DNA of 13,562 nt from Pseudomonadota bacterium (lineage in GTDB: Bacteria > Desulfobacterota > WTBG01 > JAGOGO01). How positions within the stretch are numbered: position 1 is the first letter of the stretch; the number at the start of each line of letters is the position of its first letter. Below, piece by piece: positions 5,965 to 13,562 of the stretch. The position numbers were made by a program, and so were the translations under genes. The notes beneath the pieces are model-generated. The model ran no database searches and was not told the origin of the DNA. It saw only the letters and a list, made by a program, of their open reading frames with translations. Location: positions 1 through 13,562 of the forward strand of contig JAGHDE010000053.1 in NCBI GenBank assembly GCA_021160085.1. The letters run 5' to 3'.

Positions 5965-8643
5965 TTAGTGCGCTTCCGCCCAGTTTTTTCCGCAGGCAAC
6001 ATTCGCCTTTATTGGCACCTTGAGATCCCAGACCCCTTCCATAACAGTCTTTACAAGATTTTTGACCTCATCCAGTTCATCCGGCGGCACTTCCAAAACA
6101 AGCTCATCATGCACTGAAAGAAGCATTGCCGCTTTAAGGCCTTTTTTATTTAATGCAGAGTCAACATTTATCATAGCCAGTTTTATCAGGTCCGCAGCGG
6201 TCCCCTGAATAGGGGTGTTAATTGCCGCCCGTTCAGCAAAAAGGCGCAAATTTCTATTGGAGCTGTCTATGTCAGGAAGAAAACGGATGCGATTAAGAAG
6301 GGTGCTTGTTTTTTTTGTTTTGTAAGCCTCTTCTATTGTATCGTCTATAAATTGTTTAACTCCCTTATACCTTGAAAAATAGTTGTCTATAAAGATTTGG
6401 GCTGCCTTCGGATTTATGCCCAGCGCTTTAGAAAGGCCATACGCACTCATGCCGTATATAATGCCAAAATTTATAACCTTGGCCTGCCGCCTCAGTCCGG
6501 GAGTAACAAGAGAAGGCAATAGTTGAAAAACCTCGCTTGCGGTGCGGGTATGGATATCTTCATCATTTATAAAAGACTTGATAAGAATTTGATCATCTGA
6601 ACAGTGGGCAAGAATTCGAAGCTCTATCTGGGAATAATCAGCAGAAACCAGCCACCATCCCTTCTGGGGAACAAATGCCTCTCGTATCTCCCTCCCCTCA
6701 TCAGTACGGATGGGAATGTTCTGAAGGTTTGGTTCGGAACTGCTGAGACGACCAGTGACAGTAACTGTCTGATTGTATGACGTATGGATACGTTCTGTTT
6801 CCGGATTAACAAGTTCCAGTAAAGCGTCTGCATAGGTTGATTTAAGTTTTGCCAGGGTCCGATGTCTTAAAATCAGAGCTGGAAGCTCATGATATTCGGC
6901 AAGCACTTTCAAAACATCAACATCAGTGGAATAGCCGGTTTTTTTTCTGGTTTTTTTCTGAACCGGCAACTGAAGTTTTTCAAAAAGTATCCGGCCCATC
7001 TGCTGTGATGATTTTATATTAAATTTTTCTCCTGCAAGTGAGTATATATTGTTTTCAATCTCTTCAAGCTGGTGTTTAAAAGATTTTGAAACAGCGCGGA
7101 GTTTTTCTTTGTCTATGCATATCCCCCTCATTTCCATCTTCATCAATACCGGGACAAGAGGCATTTCTACTTTTTCTAAAAGTTCAGCAAGCCCCATCTT
7201 ATTAAGCATGGGCAAAAACAGATTGTAAGCCATAAGGGTAATATCAGCATCCTCGCATGCATAAGGCACTGCTTCTTCAATAGGAACTTCGTTGAAACAG
7301 GATGCTTTTTTACCTTTGCCGGTTACTTCCTGGTAGGTAATTGTTTTGTGATCAAGAAAATCAAGCGCAATTTGGTCCAGGTTGTGAGCCCGTTTTGAGG
7401 GGTTAATGAGATAAGAGGCCAGCATGGTATCAAAATTTACTCCCTGAAGATGGATTCCATGACGCTCAAGAACCATCCAGTCATATTTTATGTTTTGACC
7501 AACCTTTTTAATGCCGGGGTTTTCAAGCGCCGGCTTCAGAAGATTTAAAACTTCTGTAAGCTCAAGTTGTTCAGGCACATTGGCATAATTATGGGCACAG
7601 GGAATATAGAATGCTTCGTTAGGTTCTATTGAAAACGACAATCCTGCCAACTTTGCCTTCATCGGATTTTTAGAGGTGGTCTCCGTATCAAGCGCAAATA
7701 ATTCTACCGTCTCAAGGCGGGTGATCAGATCAAGAAGAGTTTTCCTGCTCTGAATAAGCTGATATTTTTTTCTGGAAAGATCGGCCGGCTCAGGAAAGGC
7801 CCGCTGCAATTGTCTGAATTCCAACTCTTTAAACAGCCTTGAGAGTTTCGAGTTGTCCGGGTTTTTCAGTTTAAGGGCATCCAGATCAAAGGACAAAGGT
7901 GCGTTTTTATTTATAGTAGCAAGCTCCCGGCTCAAAAAGGCCTGATCCTTGTATTGAACCAGGTTGTCATGCTGTTTTTTCTTCGTTATTGTATCGATTT
8001 GTTCATACAAAAGCTCCATGCTTCCAAATTTTTTTATCAGGTCGAGCGCTGTCTTCCGCCCAATACCGGGTACGCCGGGTATGTTGTCTACTGCATCGCC
8101 AGAAAGTCCCATCATATCGACAATCTGACGGGGCTCAATCCCTAAATCCTTCCTTATGGAATCAGCATCTATGGTTTTTTCCTTCATAGGGTCCCAGACA
8201 ATGGTTTTTTTGGTCACAAGCTGCATAAAATCTTTGTCTCCGGTAACCATGACCACAAAAAATCCGGCTTCTCCAGCCATCCGCGCAAGCGCGCCGATAA
8301 GATCATCAGCTTCATAACCCTCCATTTCGATAGCCGGCAGGTTAAATCCTCTGGTCACCTCCTTTATGTATGGAAGCTGGATTGACATATCGTCCGGCAT
8401 GGAAGCCCGATTAGCCTTATAATCTGCATACATTTCATGTCGGAAGGTATGCCCTTTGGAGTCAAAAATCATAGCCGCATATGGAGGATTACGCTCCTCT
8501 ATTAATTTTATCAGCATCCTGGTAAACCCGAAAACAGCATTGGTTGGAAGTCCCTTTGAATTGGAAAGGCTCCGGATTGCATGATAGGCCCGGTGAATAT
8601 AAGCGCTTCCATCTATCAGGTATATGGTTTTTTCTTTATCCAT
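5965..8643 (-). CDS. polA: DNA polymerase I
   Basis: An 892-residue, three-domain repair and Okazaki-processing polymerase. Seen: a 5' nuclease domain (about 1-290) with YLIDGSAYIHRAYHA, EGYEADDLIG, VTGDKDFMQLV and GDAVDNIPGVPGIGRKTA; a 3'-5' proofreading domain with intact DTE (Asp319, Glu321), NIKYDWM and YACEDAD, so proofreading is probably active, unlike in Thermus PolA; and a polymerase domain with motif A DYSQIELR (Asp669), motif B RRQAKVINFGIIYG and motif C VHDELVLEVP (Asp846). Asp846 is 46 residues from the end, as I recall for E. coli. Start is uncertain: ATG 8643 gives the family-like N-terminus MDKEKTIYLIDG but has no ribosome site; GTG 8670 would add nine residues and has AAAAGG five nt upstream. 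The length is normal and the gene looks intact. The GIY-YIG gene follows 14 nt later. Confidence 0.97.
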   Translation of the reverse strand: MDKEKTIYLIDGSAYIHRAYHAIRSLSNSKGLPTNAVFGFTRMLIKLIEERNPPYAAMIFDSKGHTFRHEMYADYKANRASMPDDMSIQLPYIKEVTRGFNLPAIEMEGYEADDLIGALARMAGEAGFFVVMVTGDKDFMQLVTKKTIVWDPMKEKTIDADSIRKDLGIEPRQIVDMMGLSGDAVDNIPGVPGIGRKTALDLIKKFGSMELLYEQIDTITKKKQHDNLVQYKDQAFLSRELATINKNAPLSFDLDALKLKNPDNSKLSRLFKELEFRQLQRAFPEPADLSRKKYQLIQSRKTLLDLITRLETVELFALDTETTSKNPMKAKLAGLSFSIEPNEAFYIPCAHNYANVPEQLELTEVLNLLKPALENPGIKKVGQNIKYDWMVLERHGIHLQGVNFDTMLASYLINPSKRAHNLDQIALDFLDHKTITYQEVTGKGKKASCFNEVPIEEAVPYACEDADITLMAYNLFLPMLNKMGLAELLEKVEMPLVPVLMKMEMRGICIDKEKLRAVSKSFKHQLEEIENNIYSLAGEKFNIKSSQQMGRILFEKLQLPVQKKTRKKTGYSTDVDVLKVLAEYHELPALILRHRTLAKLKSTYADALLELVNPETERIHTSYNQTVTVTGRLSSSEPNLQNIPIRTDEGREIREAFVPQKGWWLVSADYSQIELRILAHCSDDQILIKSFINDEDIHTRTASEVFQLLPSLVTPGLRRQAKVINFGIIYGMSAYGLSKALGINPKAAQIFIDNYFSRYKGVKQFIDDTIEEAYKTKKTSTLLNRIRFLPDIDSSNRNLRLFAERAAINTPIQGTAADLIKLAMINVDSALNKKGLKAAMLLSVHDELVLEVPPDELDEVKNLVKTVMEGVWDLKVPIKANVACGKNWAEAH

Positions 8644-8759
8644 GGGTTTAAAGCGAAAAGGGATTTGCACAAAAGCCTTTTAAAATAAATGTTAGCGGGA
8701 TCAACCACGGATCGGGTGGCGCGTCAAGCGTCCTGTCCTGTTCTTCTAATATATTCAAC

Positions 8760-8778
8760 GGTTCAAAAAAAATGAACC
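8760..8778 (-). terminator. Hairpin at the end of gltA (possible weak terminator)
   Basis: Seen: GGTTCA (8760-8765) and TGAACC (8773-8778) around seven A. On the - strand this is a 6-bp stem with an all-T loop that begins in the gltA stop codon. There is no T-run after the stem, so it is not a standard terminator; it may stabilise the mRNA end or bind a protein. The rest of the 134-bp polA-gltA gap (8644-8777) shows no clear promoter, although polA needs either one here or read-through from gltA. Confidence 0.35.
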
Positions 8779-10154
8779 TACTTCTTTCCTTCCCGCTGGT
8801 CAAAAGGCACATACTGTTTATTAAACTCACCGGTATACATTGCCCGCGGTCGGAATATCCGGTTATTTTCTAAATATTCTAAAATCCGTGCCGTCCACCC
8901 GGAAACCCGGCTGACTGCAAAAATCGGCGTGAACATTTCCGGAGCTATTCCCAAACAGCTATACACAATGCCGGAAAAAAAATCAACGTTAGGAAAAATG
9001 TTCTTTTTTGTGCCGAGTTGAGAAACAACCTCTTTTTCCAGAGACTGAGCAGTGTCAAACAACGGTTTGATCGACTCGTTGGTCTCCGCCAGGAATTTCG
9101 CCAATACACTAAGAACTCTCGCACGGGGGTCATAAGCCTTATAAACGCGGTGTCCGAATCCCATGACTTTGCCTTTGCTCGACAACGTTTCTTTTACCCA
9201 TGCAGGCACGTTCTCCGGACCACCGATCTCCATAAGCGTTCTGACAACCTGCTCGTTTGCGCCACCGTGAAGGGGACCGTTAAGGGCAGCAATACCGGAT
9301 CCCACTGAAAAATAGATGTCCGAAAGTGTTGAAGCTACCACCATTGCTGCAAAGGTACTGGCATTCATGCCATGGTCAGCATGAAGAATAAGGGCAATAT
9401 CCATGATTCGTTCCTCAACCGGTGTGGGTTTGCGTCCTGTCATCATGTAAAGCAGATTGGCCGCATGACCAAGATCGGGGTCCGGCTCTATCGGCATACG
9501 GCCCTGATGGATCCTTGCAACCGCTGCGGTGATGGTAGCGAGTCCCGCTATTAAATGGATACATGCTTCGTTATTATCCATGTCATCGCTGGGGCGCTTA
9601 AATTCGTATATGGCATGCACCTCTCCTTTCGGAGCAGTCTCCATGGGAATGGAATCTTCATCACAATTAATAAAGTCGGCTCTGAAGGGATTCCCATCTT
9701 CCAGGTCCAAAGGAGTAATTGTTCTTCGCATCAGCAACGTACCAAGTCGAATGGCGCTCATCGTATTCATCGATTCCACCGGAGATGACATAAGTAATCG
9801 AAGCGTCTGATTCAAAAAGCCGTAACTGACCAGTTTCTGCTTAAAATTGTCAAGCTCTGATGCAGTGGGAAGGTCGCCGTTAAGAAGGAGATAGGAAACC
9901 TCTTCAAAGGTGGAATAGGCACACAGATCGAAAATGTCATACCCGCGGTATATCAACCATCCTTTTGATCCATTGACATATCCTATCTTGCTCTCACAGG
10001 CAATTGCACCTTCGAGGCCTGGGCCGATCATTGCTTTTACAGGCCATTGGAGAGGCTGGGTGAGTTCGGGTTCAGGTTCATTGCTCGTCTCTTCCCGTGC
10101 TTTCTGGGATGCTCCCACTATCATTTCGGTAATAATTTTTGTTTCTTCAGACAT
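8778..10154 (-). CDS. gltA: Citrate synthase
   Basis: A 458-residue enzyme that condenses acetyl-CoA with oxaloacetate to citrate, entering the TCA cycle or glutamate synthesis. Seen: ESKIGYVNGSKGWLIYRGYDI near the start, LHADHGMNAS (His261), GPLHGGANE (His296), GFGHRVYKAYDPRA (His336), PNVDFFSG (Asp391) and RPRAMYTG at the end. His296, His336 and Asp391 correspond to the catalytic His264, His305 and Asp362 of E. coli GltA. It has an N-terminal acidic extension of about 33 residues and an insertion of about 45 residues (roughly 148-193, with several Asp and Pro) compared with short Bacillus-type enzymes. AAGGAGA (10162-10168 on the + strand read in reverse) fixes ATG 10154. A 2-methylcitrate synthase is the main alternative, but no prp genes lie nearby. 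The 68-nt leader holds only a weak 5-bp stem, 10195-10216. Confidence 0.93.
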   Translation of the reverse strand: MSEETKIITEMIVGASQKAREETSNEPEPELTQPLQWPVKAMIGPGLEGAIACESKIGYVNGSKGWLIYRGYDIFDLCAYSTFEEVSYLLLNGDLPTASELDNFKQKLVSYGFLNQTLRLLMSSPVESMNTMSAIRLGTLLMRRTITPLDLEDGNPFRADFINCDEDSIPMETAPKGEVHAIYEFKRPSDDMDNNEACIHLIAGLATITAAVARIHQGRMPIEPDPDLGHAANLLYMMTGRKPTPVEERIMDIALILHADHGMNASTFAAMVVASTLSDIYFSVGSGIAALNGPLHGGANEQVVRTLMEIGGPENVPAWVKETLSSKGKVMGFGHRVYKAYDPRARVLSVLAKFLAETNESIKPLFDTAQSLEKEVVSQLGTKKNIFPNVDFFSGIVYSCLGIAPEMFTPIFAVSRVSGWTARILEYLENNRIFRPRAMYTGEFNKQYVPFDQREGKK

Positions 10155-10222
10155 TAATTTTTCTCCTTGAATTTAATACTACTCTTTCTATCGTCGACCA
10201 CTTCCATCTCAGGTCGTTTTTC

Positions 10223-10489
10223 TTAGCTCTTAGGGTTTTTTAGAAATTCCCGGAGAGCTGGCCGCAGGTAAATTTTATTAAGGTCAAATTGTTTAAGGGA
10301 TCTTGCCAGGGTATAAACTTTCTCCTGCCGGCTCAGTCTGCTGTCGATTATGATAACATTGGCATCCATTATGCGACAGATTCCTCCCGGAGTGAAAGCT
10401 TCTTCGCTCTCAATATGCTCATAACGCACTAATACCGAAAGCTTCCGGGCTAATTCTTCCAATTGGGCCAAAAGGTCTGTTTTATTCAA
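10223..10489 (-). CDS. Conserved small protein of unknown function
   Basis: An 88-residue soluble protein with no signal peptide or membrane segment. Seen: a helical start (about 1-20), then TPGGICRIMDANVIIID (about 33-49), RQEKVYTLARSLKQFDL (about 54-70) and IYLRPALREFLKNP at the end. I have an impression of similar short proteins (GG.CR....IIID, then EK...LA..L..FDL..IYL.PA.R.F) in deltaproteobacteria, but I know no function. There is no HExxH or other catalytic pattern. The start appears to be TTG 10489: an in-frame TAG lies two codons upstream, there is no in-frame ATG near the N-terminus, and the ribosome site is weak. It begins 29 nt after the histidine kinase stop and ends 68 nt before gltA, so it may ride on the kinase transcript. 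Confidence 0.75.
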   Translation of the reverse strand: MNKTDLLAQLEELARKLSVLVRYEHIESEEAFTPGGICRIMDANVIIIDSRLSRQEKVYTLARSLKQFDLNKIYLRPALREFLKNPKS

Positions 10490-10518
10490 TTGCTATAAGT
10501 TCCGACAAGGTCAGATTC

Positions 10519-12504
10519 TCAGGTATCCAATACCTCTCTCACTTTCAACAAAAGCGCTTCCGGAGTAACTGGTTTAGCGATAAAGTTTATTCCCTCTTCT
10601 ATGATTCCTTTCTCATTAATAATATCAGACGTATACCCGCTAAGAAACAACGCCTTAATATCAGGGTTTATCGTTAATATCTTTTCATAAGCTTCCTTCC
10701 CATTTTTTTTCGGCATTATTACATCAAGCAAAAGAAGCTGGATTACCTCCTTATGTTCTATAAACTTGCTGACTGCATCTTCACCATCCTTAGCTTCAAT
10801 GACCGTGTATCCAGCTTGTTCCAGCACCTCTGTTGAAAGCGTTCTAAGGGCCTCATCATCTTCGGCGATAAGAATTATTTCTGTGCCACCTCTTGCCTGG
10901 ATTTGCAGTTTTGTTCCCTTTTCTTCCTGCGGCAGATCAATCAGGGGGAGATACATCTTAAATGTTGACCCTTTGCCGGGTTCGCTGGAGATATTTATAT
11001 AACCTTTATGTTGCTTGATAATACCGTATATCATTGAAAGGCCGAGACCGGTTCCTTTCCCCACTTCTTTGGTGGTGAAGAAAGGATCGAATATTTTTCC
11101 CCTCGTTTCCTCATCCATCCCGATACCAGTGTCTGAAACCGACAAAAGAGCATAGCGGCCCGGATTTTTATCATCATCGCCTTTGAAAAAATTCTTTTTT
11201 AACTCCACTGATTCGGTCTCTATTGTCAAGCTTCCTCCGTCCGGCATGGCATCCCGCGCATTTGTGGTGAGATTCATCAGCACCTGGTCAATCTGACCGG
11301 AATCAGCCATTACAATCAAACTTTCTTCTGCAAGATCAAGATTGATCTGGATGTCTTCTCTAATAAGTCTTGTAAGCAGTTTTTTTACGTTCTTAATTCC
11401 TTCATTGATGTTTATTGGCTTTGGTTCGATCAGCTGTTTTCTGCTGAATGCCAGAAGGCTTTGGTTGAGATTTACCGCTCTATCGGCAGCTGACAGGATC
11501 TGTTCCGCATAACTTTTTAATGAACTGTCTTTTTCGTCGATTCGCATCAGCAGAAGATTTCCGTAACCTACGATAGCAGTAATGATATTATTAAAATCAT
11601 GGGATATTCCCCCGGCAAGGGTGCCAATAGCCTCCATCTTTTGCGCATGCCGGAGTTGATTTTCAAGCTCTTTTTTCTCCGCCTCCCTCTTTTTTAAAGA
11701 GTCAGACATAGTATTGAAGGCCTGGGCAAGCCTCCCGATTTCATCATCTGTCTCGACCGGCATCTTCTTTACTTCCCCCCCCATTCCAAGGGATCTGACA
11801 CCTTCGGTCAATCTGTTAAGCGGTTTTGTTACCCTCTTTAGCAAGAGATAGATTCCTCCTGAACCAATTATTAAAAAGAGGATTCCCATGAAACTACCCT
11901 TTAAGAAAAGGGCAGTAAGGGTTTTTTTCAGCCCCGTTTTATCAACCGTTAACTTTACAAACCCAATAAGATGGCGCTTTCTCCGAAGCGGGTCTTCTTC
12001 AAAAAGGAGGGATTCCTCAGTAGCATAACCCGCGCCTGACATTACTGGCGACCAGAATTCCAACCGGTCGCTGCTCTCCCGGCAAAAAAGAGATTGATTG
12101 GCCTTAAACCTTTCTACCATTTTATCCCTGTTTTTCTCATCCTTTTCAGATGACGCTTCAAGCCTTTTTATTGCAGACAGCTTCTGCTTTTTCAGTAACT
12201 CCCTTTCCAGGCTGGATACAGAAACATCCAGGACATTCTCCTGCTGAAAAATTCCCTCAACAGTATTTTCGAGCAATCTCCTGTCCTCGGAAAATACCCC
12301 CAGCCTTACGCTGTATGCAAGAATGCCGGTAAGCAATGTCCCGTTTTTCTCAAGATTTTCTATTAAGGATCTACTCTGCTGATAAATAAAAAAGGTGGTG
12401 AAAGAGAAAGAAATGACAAACAGAAAAACGGTAACCGCCACAAAAACCTTGACAGCGAACTTCTTATTAAAAATTTTCAGGAAGTTAATTTTCATTTTTC
12501 CCAT
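10519..12504 (-). CDS. Membrane hybrid histidine kinase with C-terminal receiver
   Basis: A 661-residue sensor kinase. Seen: first membrane helix (about 17-41); periplasmic region (about 42-203) whose start ([18 protein letters not shown]) resembles CHASE8-like sensors; second helix (about 204-223); HAMP (about 221-274) followed by a short coiled coil; HisKA with GGISHDFNN, phosphorylated His302; HATPase with N box [11 protein letters not shown] (Asn415), SDTGIGMD (Asp458) and GKGTGLGLS; then a receiver (about 541-657) with [13 protein letters not shown] (Asp594), SGYT and the conserved KPVT. The receiver has no output domain and no DNA-binding regulator lies beside it, so the downstream partner is unknown; phosphate may pass to a regulator elsewhere. 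ATG 12504 overlaps the TAA of the binding-protein gene by one base; ATG 12495 (Met4) is an alternative. The pairing suggests the binding protein presents the signal to this kinase. Confidence 0.93.
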   Translation of the reverse strand: MGKMKINFLKIFNKKFAVKVFVAVTVFLFVISFSFTTFFIYQQSRSLIENLEKNGTLLTGILAYSVRLGVFSEDRRLLENTVEGIFQQENVLDVSVSSLERELLKKQKLSAIKRLEASSEKDEKNRDKMVERFKANQSLFCRESSDRLEFWSPVMSGAGYATEESLLFEEDPLRRKRHLIGFVKLTVDKTGLKKTLTALFLKGSFMGILFLIIGSGGIYLLLKRVTKPLNRLTEGVRSLGMGGEVKKMPVETDDEIGRLAQAFNTMSDSLKKREAEKKELENQLRHAQKMEAIGTLAGGISHDFNNIITAIVGYGNLLLMRIDEKDSSLKSYAEQILSAADRAVNLNQSLLAFSRKQLIEPKPININEGIKNVKKLLTRLIREDIQINLDLAEESLIVMADSGQIDQVLMNLTTNARDAMPDGGSLTIETESVELKKNFFKGDDDKNPGRYALLSVSDTGIGMDEETRGKIFDPFFTTKEVGKGTGLGLSMIYGIIKQHKGYINISSEPGKGSTFKMYLPLIDLPQEEKGTKLQIQARGGTEIILIAEDDEALRTLSTEVLEQAGYTVIEAKDGEDAVSKFIEHKEVIQLLLLDVIMPKKNGKEAYEKILTINPDIKALFLSGYTSDIINEKGIIEEGINFIAKPVTPEALLLKVREVLDT

Positions 12505-13523
12505 TAGTCAACTATTTTGACCTTTTTAACGATCTTTTCATCAATCGTAATCCCTAACTTTTTCGCTGCGTTCAGATTGATTGTAACAACCGCCTTTCTT
12601 GCATCAACATGCTTAATATTTACACCATTTGAGAGTATTTCTTCAGCCATCTCTCCTGCCTGGGCTCCTATGTCAAAGGCGTCTATTCCTATCGACATCA
12701 AGGCGCCTAATCTCAGATATTTTTTTGAAAAGGTGATGATCGGTATCCTGTTTTCGAAAGAGAAGAGAAAAAAAAACTCAATCACCTCGGGGGAAAAGAC
12801 CGTTATATCAGGCAGCATCCAGAAGAGATCTATTCTGCCTTTCATGTTGCTGATTGAGGAAGGGACATCCCGGGAGCTATGAACCTCAGTGGCAATCAGT
12901 TTAATACCAGCCTTTACCGCGGCTTTTTGCGCTCTTCTTGCAAGCTCGCCGGTTCTGTCCGGGTCATATAAAAGACCAGCAGTTTTCAGGTCGGGAAGGG
13001 CTTCAAGAACTATACCCATCTGTTTTTCCTGAGATATGTTCATGCTTATTCCGGAAATATTTTCTCCATCCAAGAGTATCGAGTGCGGATTCAGGACCAT
13101 GATATAAACAACTGGTATGTTCTCAACCATTTTTGTCTTTGTAAGAGCATCCATTCCGATCGCAAGAATCAGGTCGGGACGGATTTTTTGAATTTTTTTT
13201 AGCAGATCGGATTTTTCCATTTCAGAGGTCACAAGCGTGGTAATCTTACCATTGTGAACACTTTCAAATCCCTTTAATGCTTCCTCGTAGGGAGCAACTT
13301 TTATGCTCTGGGCAACCACAACTTTACCCCCGGCAAAAGCCATCCTGTAACCGGGAATCAAACTCAGCAAAAGGAGCGCTATTAATATGCTTCCAAACAG
13401 CGGCTTGCAAATTAACGTCCGGTAAAATTTATAACTTTTTGCAGCCATAAAAATTCTGGCAAAAAACTCCCTTGATCCCCTGAAAGATTGAAATATCGGA
13501 TCGATTTGGAAGTTTTCTGACAC
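12504..13523 (-). CDS. Periplasmic ABC-type substrate-binding protein (ABC_sub_bind-like)
   Basis: A 339-residue export-directed binding protein of the TrpX/PF04392-like type. Seen: a hydrophobic core (about 43-58) ending in MAFA then GG, a good signal peptidase I site near residue 64; then two-lobed binding-protein signatures VAPYEEALKGFES, RPDLILAIGMDAL, NIPVVYIMVLNP, NISGISMNISQEKQM, TAGLLYDPDRTGE and IGAQAGEMAEEILSNG. There is no lipobox. Start: GTG 13523 has AGGAG (13529-13533 read on the - strand) 5 nt upstream, giving about 42 residues before the hydrophobic core, a very long leader. An internal ATG at 13448 would give a more normal signal peptide but has no well-placed ribosome site. 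No ABC permease or ATPase is adjacent; the kinase gene overlaps its stop by one base. Inferred role: ligand sensing rather than transport. The ligand is unknown (PF04392 members include tryptophan/tyrosine binders). Confidence 0.88.
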   Translation of the reverse strand: MSENFQIDPIFQSFRGSREFFARIFMAAKSYKFYRTLICKPLFGSILIALLLLSLIPGYRMAFAGGKVVVAQSIKVAPYEEALKGFESVHNGKITTLVTSEMEKSDLLKKIQKIRPDLILAIGMDALTKTKMVENIPVVYIMVLNPHSILLDGENISGISMNISQEKQMGIVLEALPDLKTAGLLYDPDRTGELARRAQKAAVKAGIKLIATEVHSSRDVPSSISNMKGRIDLFWMLPDITVFSPEVIEFFFLFSFENRIPIITFSKKYLRLGALMSIGIDAFDIGAQAGEMAEEILSNGVNIKHVDARKAVVTINLNAAKKLGITIDEKIVKKVKIVD

Positions 13524-13528
13524 CCAGT

Positions 13529-13533
13529 CTCCT
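13529..13533 (-). promoter_or_regulatory. Shine-Dalgarno that decides the binding-protein start
   Basis: AGGAG on the - strand, 5 nt before GTG 13523. It is the only strong ribosome site near this gene's N-terminus: an AGGGAG before the internal ATG 13448 lies 18 nt away, too far. It therefore supports the long form of the protein. The remaining 29 bases to the window edge are AT-rich and too short to judge a promoter. Confidence 0.6.
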
Positions 13534-13562
13534 GCTGATTTAAATTGAACAACCCAAAAAAA

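Noticed and set aside
10195..10216. CGACC/GGTCG stem between the 88-residue gene and gltA as a terminator
   Set aside because: There are only 5 bp with a 12-nt loop, and on the transcribed - strand it is not followed by a T-run.

Overview
The window looks like chromosomal core DNA from a bacterium of the Desulfobacterota (old Deltaproteobacteria, sulfate-reducer-like). This rests on protein style and gene choice, not on a marker gene. It shows a bacterial gap-pgk-tpiA-secG operon beside the archaeal-type pair that opens the alternative shikimate route (ADH synthase and 3-dehydroquinate synthase II), a citrate synthase of about 460 residues, a small protein of a type I associate with deltaproteobacteria, and a binding-protein/hybrid-kinase pair. 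I see no insertion sequence, integrase, CRISPR array, phage gene or rRNA.

Left half, + strand. Positions 1-159 are an AT-rich leader with one perfect 15-nt palindrome. Then come aroA' (160-963) and aroB' (963-1955), which overlap by one base. They use aspartate semialdehyde and 6-deoxy-5-ketofructose 1-phosphate to make 3-dehydroquinate. A candidate promoter at about 2014-2040 then starts gap (2090-3094), pgk (3115-4338), tpiA (4366-5124) and secG (5168-5533), followed 7 nt later by tRNA-Leu(GAG) (5541-5622). A stem-loop with a T-run on one side and an A-run on the other (5632-5673) probably terminates transcription from both directions.

Right half, - strand, converging on that terminator. 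In transcription order: a periplasmic ABC-type substrate-binding protein (13523-12504); a membrane hybrid histidine kinase overlapping it by one base (12504-10519); an 88-residue protein of unknown function (10489-10223); citrate synthase gltA (10154-8778); DNA polymerase I polA (8643-5965); and a small GIY-YIG protein of the YhbQ/UPF0213 type (5950-5702). The binding protein and kinase look like a two-protein sensor, since no permease or ATPase lies beside them. Citrate synthase and polA probably form separate transcription units.

Points most worth a second look: the archaeal-type aromatic pathway pair placed directly before the triose-phosphate genes; a phosphoglycerate kinase with Ser in place of a 3-phosphoglycerate-binding Arg and with an awkward start (no Shine-Dalgarno, ATA where the family usually has ATG); the permease-less binding protein/kinase pair with an unusually long leader before its signal peptide; the polA-GIY-YIG pairing; and a nine-G run in secG. 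No wholly new system is evident; most of the window is ordinary housekeeping DNA.
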